This document shows positions 4,241-7,931 of a DNA stretch of 7,931 nucleotides, piece after piece. Under the pieces are notes generated by a model. The model saw only the letters and a list, made by a program, of their open reading frames with translations, was not told where the DNA came from and did no database searches. Both the position numbers and the translations under genes were made by a program. Origin of the DNA: Curvibacter sp. (GTDB taxonomy: Bacteria > Pseudomonadota > Gammaproteobacteria > Burkholderiales > Burkholderiaceae_C). The stretch is from NCBI GenBank assembly GCA_003500955.1, contig DNQP01000276.1, forward strand, positions 1-7,931. Direction: 5' to 3'. Every line of letters begins with the position of its first letter. Position 1 is the first letter of the stretch.

Positions 4241-6874
4241 TCAAAAGGGTTCACCGTCATCGCTTCCGTGCGAGGTTGAAGGAACCGGCTCGGCCACAGG
4301 GGGCGAGTCCGGCATGGGTGTTTCATCAGGCTGCCTTGGGGGCCAGTTCTTCGGGCGCTGGTAACCCCAGGCGCGTACGCTGTTGACCTGGCGCTTGACC
4401 CGTTCCCAGCCCTCCTGCTTGAACCAGGCGCGCACCTGGCTTTCCAGCATGATGTTGCTCTTTGCCGCGTCGACGCCCAGAGCCATGGTCACCTGGGCCA
4501 GCGTGACGAACTCCGTCAGCTCGTTCACCACGGCGCCGATTCCGGTGGCCGCCGGCGACCGGGTGAAAAGGTGCTGCATCTCGCTGAGCACCGCCGTCTC
4601 CACCACCCTGCTGTCCTGCATGGGCACGTAGAGGCGCTCCTCATCCTCGGGCGTGGGGTTGTATGGGTCGCCTCGCAGATAGGCCTGCATGGCCTCGGCA
4701 AACAGCTGGTCCCGGTTGCGCAACAGCCAGTCCATCAGGATGCGGTGTCGCACAGGGATAGGCCAGAACCGCCGGTTCCCCGTGCGGTCGCGTAGGTAGG
4801 TGTCCTCGTTGGTGGTGCCCACCATCACGCACTGGCGAGGGAACGCCTCCACCGTGCGCCCATAGCTAGGCCGGTACCGGTCCACCATCATGCTGATGAA
4901 GGCCTTGATCAGGTTGACCTCGGCCTTGCCCAGGTTGGCCAGCTCGGCCAGCTCGTAAAGCCACACGCCCTGCACCTGCTCCTGGCCTTCCTTGCCGCGA
5001 GTCAGATCGAAGTGGGCGTCACTGAAGAAGTCCGGGCTGGCCAGCGCGCGGGCCAATGTGCTCTTGCCCATGCCGCCCGGCCCTTCGAGCACCGGGCAGT
5101 AGTCGAACTTGCAGCCAGGCTCCATCACCCGCGCGCACATGGCAATCAGCCAGAACCTGCCCACCTGCGAGAGGTACTTGAAGACCCGTGGGGGCAGCGA
5201 CTGGGGCGACTCACCAATGACATGCACCAGCCACTTGTCCAGTCGGGTCTTGCCGTCCCACTCTAGCCGCTGCAGGTACTCGCGCACAGGGTGAAAGGGC
5301 CGCGTGTGCGCCACCGTCTCGATCGCCTCCAGCAGCGCGGCCCGGGGAATGCTCGGCAGCCCATACGTCTGCGACAGGTAAAGCCCCAGCATCAGATCCG
5401 TGCTGCCCTTGATGGGCCCCGCCCTGCCGTGCAGCCAGGGCCAGTCCATCCGCGCCTCGATGTTGCTGCTGAGCTCGTTGAGCCCCAGCACATCCCGCAG
5501 GGTTGGGTCGCGCTCCAACGCCGTGATCACCAGCTTGCGCGACGTCAGCCAGCGCTCCTTGTCCGGGTCCCAATACCACGACAGCCAGCGCGGCACCTTG
5601 CGCCCACCGCAGACCACCAGGTCATCGGCATCGCCGGCAGAATCCCCGCCTTCAGTGTCAACGGGGCCGTCGACTTTTTTGCCGCCGCCCGAGCCACCCG
5701 CTCCCGCTGCGGCCTCGGGTGCCTGCGCGTCCGCGGGTAGTGGCTGCGCCTGGCCAAAGAAGGCCAGCACGCGCGCGAAGTCCCAGCCATCCGTGTTGAT
5801 CGCATCACCACAGTCCCAGCCGTCTATCACCTCGCCCGGCTTCGGGATCGGCAGCAGCTGCACCGTGCAGGCGTGCTGGTCACGCAACACGGCGCCGATT
5901 CCCAGCATCGCCTTCATGCCCGGCTGTGCGGCCTCGGGCAAGAGCGGCTTGCCAGCCTTGAGCTGCTCCAGCGCCGTCTCGTCTGCGCAGGCATCGCGCT
6001 CGGCCTTGGTGGTCTTCTCACGCTTGGCGTCGCAGTCAGGCCACAGCAGCACCACCCGCCCGGCCAAGGGCGCCCAGTCCGCCTTCTGCCAGGCGTTGGA
6101 GCCACCTGGCCAGCTGGCCACGCAATAGACACCGGGTGATCCTGCGTCCAGCAGGGCCTGCAGCGCGTCGCCCTTTTTCTCGCCCTCCACCAGCACCACG
6201 GTGCGTTCGCCTGGCAACTCGTGGCTCGGCATATAGAGCGGCCGCGGCTCGTCCCATTGCTTCCAGTGCCACTTGCAAGCGCCGTCTCGCTGGCTCATGC
6301 ACCACGTACGCGCGATCGTGTCCTTACCGCCGTCGCTGGTGCGGAATCGAACCACGTAGCCATGCAGATCCTGCCCGTGGCGGTACTGGGCCACGTGCTC
6401 GATGTCCGCCTCGGTCCGCCATTGGTGCTTGAAGTTCACCGCGGGGGCACTGGGAGGCACTGGCCGCACGGTTGCCCAGGACTCCTCGCTGACCGGCTTC
6501 TTGGCTGGCGGCGGCGCCGGGCGTGGCGGTGGCGGCTTGTGCTCGCCGTCACGTGTGACGCCGGCCACATCCTCCAGGCCATGGTCGCGCGCCACCTGCA
6601 CCGCGGCCCTCCCCTGGTCCAGGCCGTGGATGGCGGCGTACAGGCTGACCAGGTCGCCACCCTTCTCATCGGTGGCGAAGTCGCCCCAGGCGCCGGTCTT
6701 CAAGTTCACGCTGCAACTGCTGCCGGTGCCACCATTGAGACCAGCACACACGTACTCGTGGCCACGGTGCGCTCCACCCGGCAGCCACATCGGCACCAGG
6801 TGATCGGCCATCGCCAATAGCGCATCGTTCAGCGCCTTGAAATTGATCGGCGGCAGACGGTCTCGCTGCGTCAT
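4241..6874 (-). CDS. Primase-helicase: TOPRIM domain fused to VapE-type P-loop ATPase
   Basis: This 877-residue protein is the phage replication enzyme, expected to prime and unwind DNA at the fork. Residues about 30-100 resemble the zinc-binding front of phage primases (GAWGDFATDEKGGDLVSLYA), but only Cys43 and Cys54 remain, so the zinc site looks degenerate. A Pro-rich linker (about 113-127) follows. The TOPRIM domain has VVLVEGEKKGDA (Glu230) and VVLLWPDCDA (Asp280, Asp282). After a Gly/Ser linker near 390-400 comes a VapE (PF05272-type) superfamily 3-like ATPase: EYLQRLEWDGKTRLDKWL (about 532-549), Walker A GPGGMGKST (598-606), an acidic Walker B-like GVWLYELAEL (636-645), sensor VGTTNE (685-690) and DRTGNRRFWPI (696-706). 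All are intact. The start at 6874 has GGAGG about 8 nt upstream. It follows the winged-helix gene by 89 bp. Alternative name: virulence-associated E family protein. Confidence 0.95.
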   Translation of the reverse strand: MTQRDRLPPINFKALNDALLAMADHLVPMWLPGGAHRGHEYVCAGLNGGTGSSCSVNLKTGAWGDFATDEKGGDLVSLYAAIHGLDQGRAAVQVARDHGLEDVAGVTRDGEHKPPPPRPAPPPAKKPVSEESWATVRPVPPSAPAVNFKHQWRTEADIEHVAQYRHGQDLHGYVVRFRTSDGGKDTIARTWCMSQRDGACKWHWKQWDEPRPLYMPSHELPGERTVVLVEGEKKGDALQALLDAGSPGVYCVASWPGGSNAWQKADWAPLAGRVVLLWPDCDAKREKTTKAERDACADETALEQLKAGKPLLPEAAQPGMKAMLGIGAVLRDQHACTVQLLPIPKPGEVIDGWDCGDAINTDGWDFARVLAFFGQAQPLPADAQAPEAAAGAGGSGGGKKVDGPVDTEGGDSAGDADDLVVCGGRKVPRWLSWYWDPDKERWLTSRKLVITALERDPTLRDVLGLNELSSNIEARMDWPWLHGRAGPIKGSTDLMLGLYLSQTYGLPSIPRAALLEAIETVAHTRPFHPVREYLQRLEWDGKTRLDKWLVHVIGESPQSLPPRVFKYLSQVGRFWLIAMCARVMEPGCKFDYCPVLEGPGGMGKSTLARALASPDFFSDAHFDLTRGKEGQEQVQGVWLYELAELANLGKAEVNLIKAFISMMVDRYRPSYGRTVEAFPRQCVMVGTTNEDTYLRDRTGNRRFWPIPVRHRILMDWLLRNRDQLFAEAMQAYLRGDPYNPTPEDEERLYVPMQDSRVVETAVLSEMQHLFTRSPAATGIGAVVNELTEFVTLAQVTMALGVDAAKSNIMLESQVRAWFKQEGWERVKRQVNSVRAWGYQRPKNWPPRQPDETPMPDSPPVAEPVPSTSHGSDDGEPF

Positions 6875-6907
6875 GTGCCGAGCCTCCAGCTGCAGGGGGC
6901 ACTACTC

Positions 6908-6937
6908 CAAGCCGGCGTCCGCACCGCCGGCGGCTTG
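6908..6937 (-). other. Inverted repeat upstream of the primase-helicase gene
   Basis: CAAGCCG at 6908-6914 and CGGCTTG at 6931-6937 form a perfect 7-bp inverted repeat. An inner GGCG/CGCC can extend it with a bulge. It lies in the 89-bp gap before the primase-helicase gene, about 34 bp upstream of its ATG. No U tract follows, so it is not a standard terminator. It could be an operator, an RNA structure controlling translation, or chance in GC-rich DNA. Confidence 0.4.
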
Positions 6938-6963
6938 AGTGTTGGGGTCAAGTTGTCTCCTCG

Positions 6964-7305
6964 TTATCGTGCCCAGCCGCCCACGATGCGCCCCAGATCC
7001 ACCCAGCCCACCCCTTGGCGGGTTTCCAGATCGGCACTCAGTCCGCCGTCCAGGTAGACCGCAGGCTCGTACACCGCCACCGGCTTGTTGCAGTAATCCA
7101 CGCGCTTGGTGCCCGCAGGCTTGAGGTCACCTGCTCGCGTCATGTTCTTGATCGTCTGATTGGCTACATCCAGTCCCACCTGAGCACGGTGAGCAATCTC
7201 GCGCATCGTCGGCCTGGGCGCGCGCGGGTCTGCGCTGCGCTCACGCGGCAGCAGCTCACACGCCGCCCTGTGCAGCGCCTGGCGCACCTCGCCCGGCGGC
7301 CGCAT
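6964..7305 (-). CDS. Small winged-helix DNA-binding phage protein
   Basis: This 113-residue protein has a predicted helix-turn-helix in PTMREIAHRAQVGLDVANQT (about 32-51), followed by IKNMTRAGDLKPAGTK and a strand-like RVDYCNKPVAVYEP (about 68-81). This is the layout of a winged helix with a recognition helix around residues 43-55. A transcription or replication-origin binding role is likely; the exact target cannot be told. It lies between the CII-like gene and the primase-helicase, a position where many phages keep a replication initiator or its helper. I chose the ATG at 7305, which overlaps the CII-like stop by one base (TGATG), giving translational coupling; an in-frame TTG at 7308 is the other option. 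The C-terminal 30 residues (after about 83) look like a Gly-rich tail with no recognised motif. Confidence 0.83.
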   Translation of the reverse strand: MRPPGEVRQALHRAACELLPRERSADPRAPRPTMREIAHRAQVGLDVANQTIKNMTRAGDLKPAGTKRVDYCNKPVAVYEPAVYLDGGLSADLETRQGVGWVDLGRIVGGWAR

Positions 7306-7772
7306 CAAGGCACCTGCCTTTCGGCGTTGGGCTTCCCGTCTTGGTTGCGCTGGCGCAGGCTAGCCAGGAGATGGTGGACTGCAGCAACCAGCTGACTCGC
7401 TTCCCGCTCAATGCGGTCCAGCTCGTTGTCACTGATCTGGTTGTCGCCCAGGTCATGGGTGACCTCTTTGACCAAATCGCCGAATTCCTTGGCCATGCTG
7501 GCAACTCGTGCCAAGCACTCATCCGTCGGCTGGCCATCCTTCGGCAGCGGCATCAGCATCTGGCCAGCCTCCATGGCCCAGGCCTGAAGGATGCGCAGAT
7601 CGCCCGTAAAGTCCGTGAGCTTCTTCGCATCCAGCAGGCCCAGCTTCGCCGAACCCGTCGCGGTGAGCTCATGGCACAACGTGCCGTGGTTCTTTTTAAG
7701 GCGCGCGGCAAGCGCCGGCGCGCCACCCGGGTGATCGTGCACCAGGTGATAAGCCTCATCGAGCAGACTCAT
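7305..7772 (-). CDS. CII-like phage regulatory protein (CP76 family)
   Basis: This 155-residue protein matches the pattern of the Phage_CP76 / 'phage regulatory CII' group. The N-terminal region MSLLDEAYHLVHDHPGGAPA (1-20), followed by LAARLKKNHGTLCHELT, looks like a helix-turn-helix that starts with the family's usual '..a....v.d.pGG...lA' motif. KKLTDFTGDLRILQAWAMEAG (50-70) follows, another family hallmark. The C-terminal half (about 80-145) is a run of acidic and basic helical turns that may form a coiled coil for oligomerisation. Such proteins control early or lysogeny promoters by binding DNA. The start at 7772 is supported by GAAGG about 7 nt upstream. Its stop overlaps the winged-helix start. 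A 14-codon frame (7756-7797) overlaps its start and may couple translation to the gene before it. The family assignment is by motif; its exact regulatory role is unknown. Confidence 0.85.
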   Translation of the reverse strand: MSLLDEAYHLVHDHPGGAPALAARLKKNHGTLCHELTATGSAKLGLLDAKKLTDFTGDLRILQAWAMEAGQMLMPLPKDGQPTDECLARVASMAKEFGDLVKEVTHDLGDNQISDNELDRIEREASQLVAAVHHLLASLRQRNQDGKPNAERQVP

Positions 7773-7793
7773 TGCATGCCTTCATGGGATATG

Positions 7794-7931
7794 TCATAGA
7801 CCCGGGGCACCCGAAGCGGCGACGATTGCGGCATGAACCGGATCGACCATTTGCCCCCATTCCGCGCGCCTCAGTGCGTTTCGCTTCGCCGCCTCAATGC
7901 GGCTGATTCGTTCAGCGATCCTGCGCGATGG
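7794..7931 (-). CDS. C-terminal end of an unidentified phage protein (cut by window edge)
   Basis: The last 45 codons of a minus-strand frame enter from the right edge and end with TGA at 7794-7796. The visible tail includes RIAERISRIEAAKRNALRR, a basic and acidic helical stretch, and then VDPVHAAIVAASGAPGL. I do not recognise it. Being the gene just before a CII-like regulator, it could be a Cro-like or other early regulator, but there is no domain to prove that. It ends 21 bp before the CII-like start, so it probably belongs to the same operon. The opposite strand also has an open frame here, which I judged less likely because it lacks a ribosome-binding site. Confidence 0.6.
   Translation of the reverse strand, partial: PSRRIAERISRIEAAKRNALRRAEWGQMVDPVHAAIVAASGAPGL

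Noticed and set aside
5400..6128. Plus-strand open frame opposite the primase-helicase gene
   Set aside because: Ser/Ala/Pro-rich shadow of a well-supported gene; no domain or start signal.
6221..6820. Plus-strand open frame opposite the N-terminal part of the primase-helicase gene
   Set aside because: Shadow frame with low-complexity composition over a well-supported gene.
7835..7931. Plus-strand frame starting ATG at 7835 and running off the right edge, possibly a divergent repressor gene
   Set aside because: No ribosome-binding site and no helix-turn-helix in the visible part. The minus-strand frame here fits the operon direction better, though the edge prevents a firm decision.

Overview
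The window is a continuous stretch of a temperate tailed-phage genome, most likely a prophage. Every gene I accept lies on the minus strand, so the genes are read from right (7931) to left (1). The DNA is GC-rich, with strong G/C preference at third codon positions and Shine-Dalgarno-type starts. The protein families (P27/HK97-type terminase pair, HK97-type portal, TOPRIM-VapE replication protein, CP76-type CII-like protein) fit a lambdoid or HK97-like siphovirus of a betaproteobacterium, probably Burkholderiales. The host is an inference from composition and gene style; no host gene is visible.

Layout in transcription order. (1) Early and regulatory end: the 3' end of an unidentified gene (7794-7931), a CP76/CII-like regulatory protein (7305-7772) and a small winged-helix protein (6964-7305), joined by overlapping stop and start codons. 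(2) Replication: one 877-residue protein with a primase-like N-terminus, a TOPRIM domain and a C-terminal VapE-type P-loop ATPase (4241-6874). (3) A 318-bp stretch with no confident gene (3923-4240). (4) An unknown 104-residue protein (3608-3922) overlapping a 132-residue protein that resembles phage Q antiterminators (3223-3621). (5) A control interval (2985-3222) holding a predicted promoter, a leader hairpin and a very good intrinsic terminator, all pointing toward the late genes. (6) Late packaging block: HNH nuclease (2583-2984), small terminase (1955-2503), large terminase (249-1958) and the start of the portal gene (1-252, cut by the window edge).

How it works together. The early genes supply regulation and replication. 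The Q-like protein is made last in the early operon. Immediately after its gene comes a promoter whose transcript should stop at a terminator about 75 nt downstream unless the polymerase is modified. This is the same logic as lambda Q, pR' and tR', so the packaging and head genes would be switched on by antitermination. The HNH protein and the two terminase subunits would then cut the concatemer and pump DNA through the portal.

The parts most worth following up are the Q-like protein with its promoter and terminator, the two matching C-rich/G-rich tracts around the HNH-terminase junction (a candidate cos or packaging region), the unknown gene at 3608-3922, and the gene-poor gap at 3923-4240. 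I saw no tRNA, rRNA, CRISPR array, insertion sequence, integrase or attachment site.
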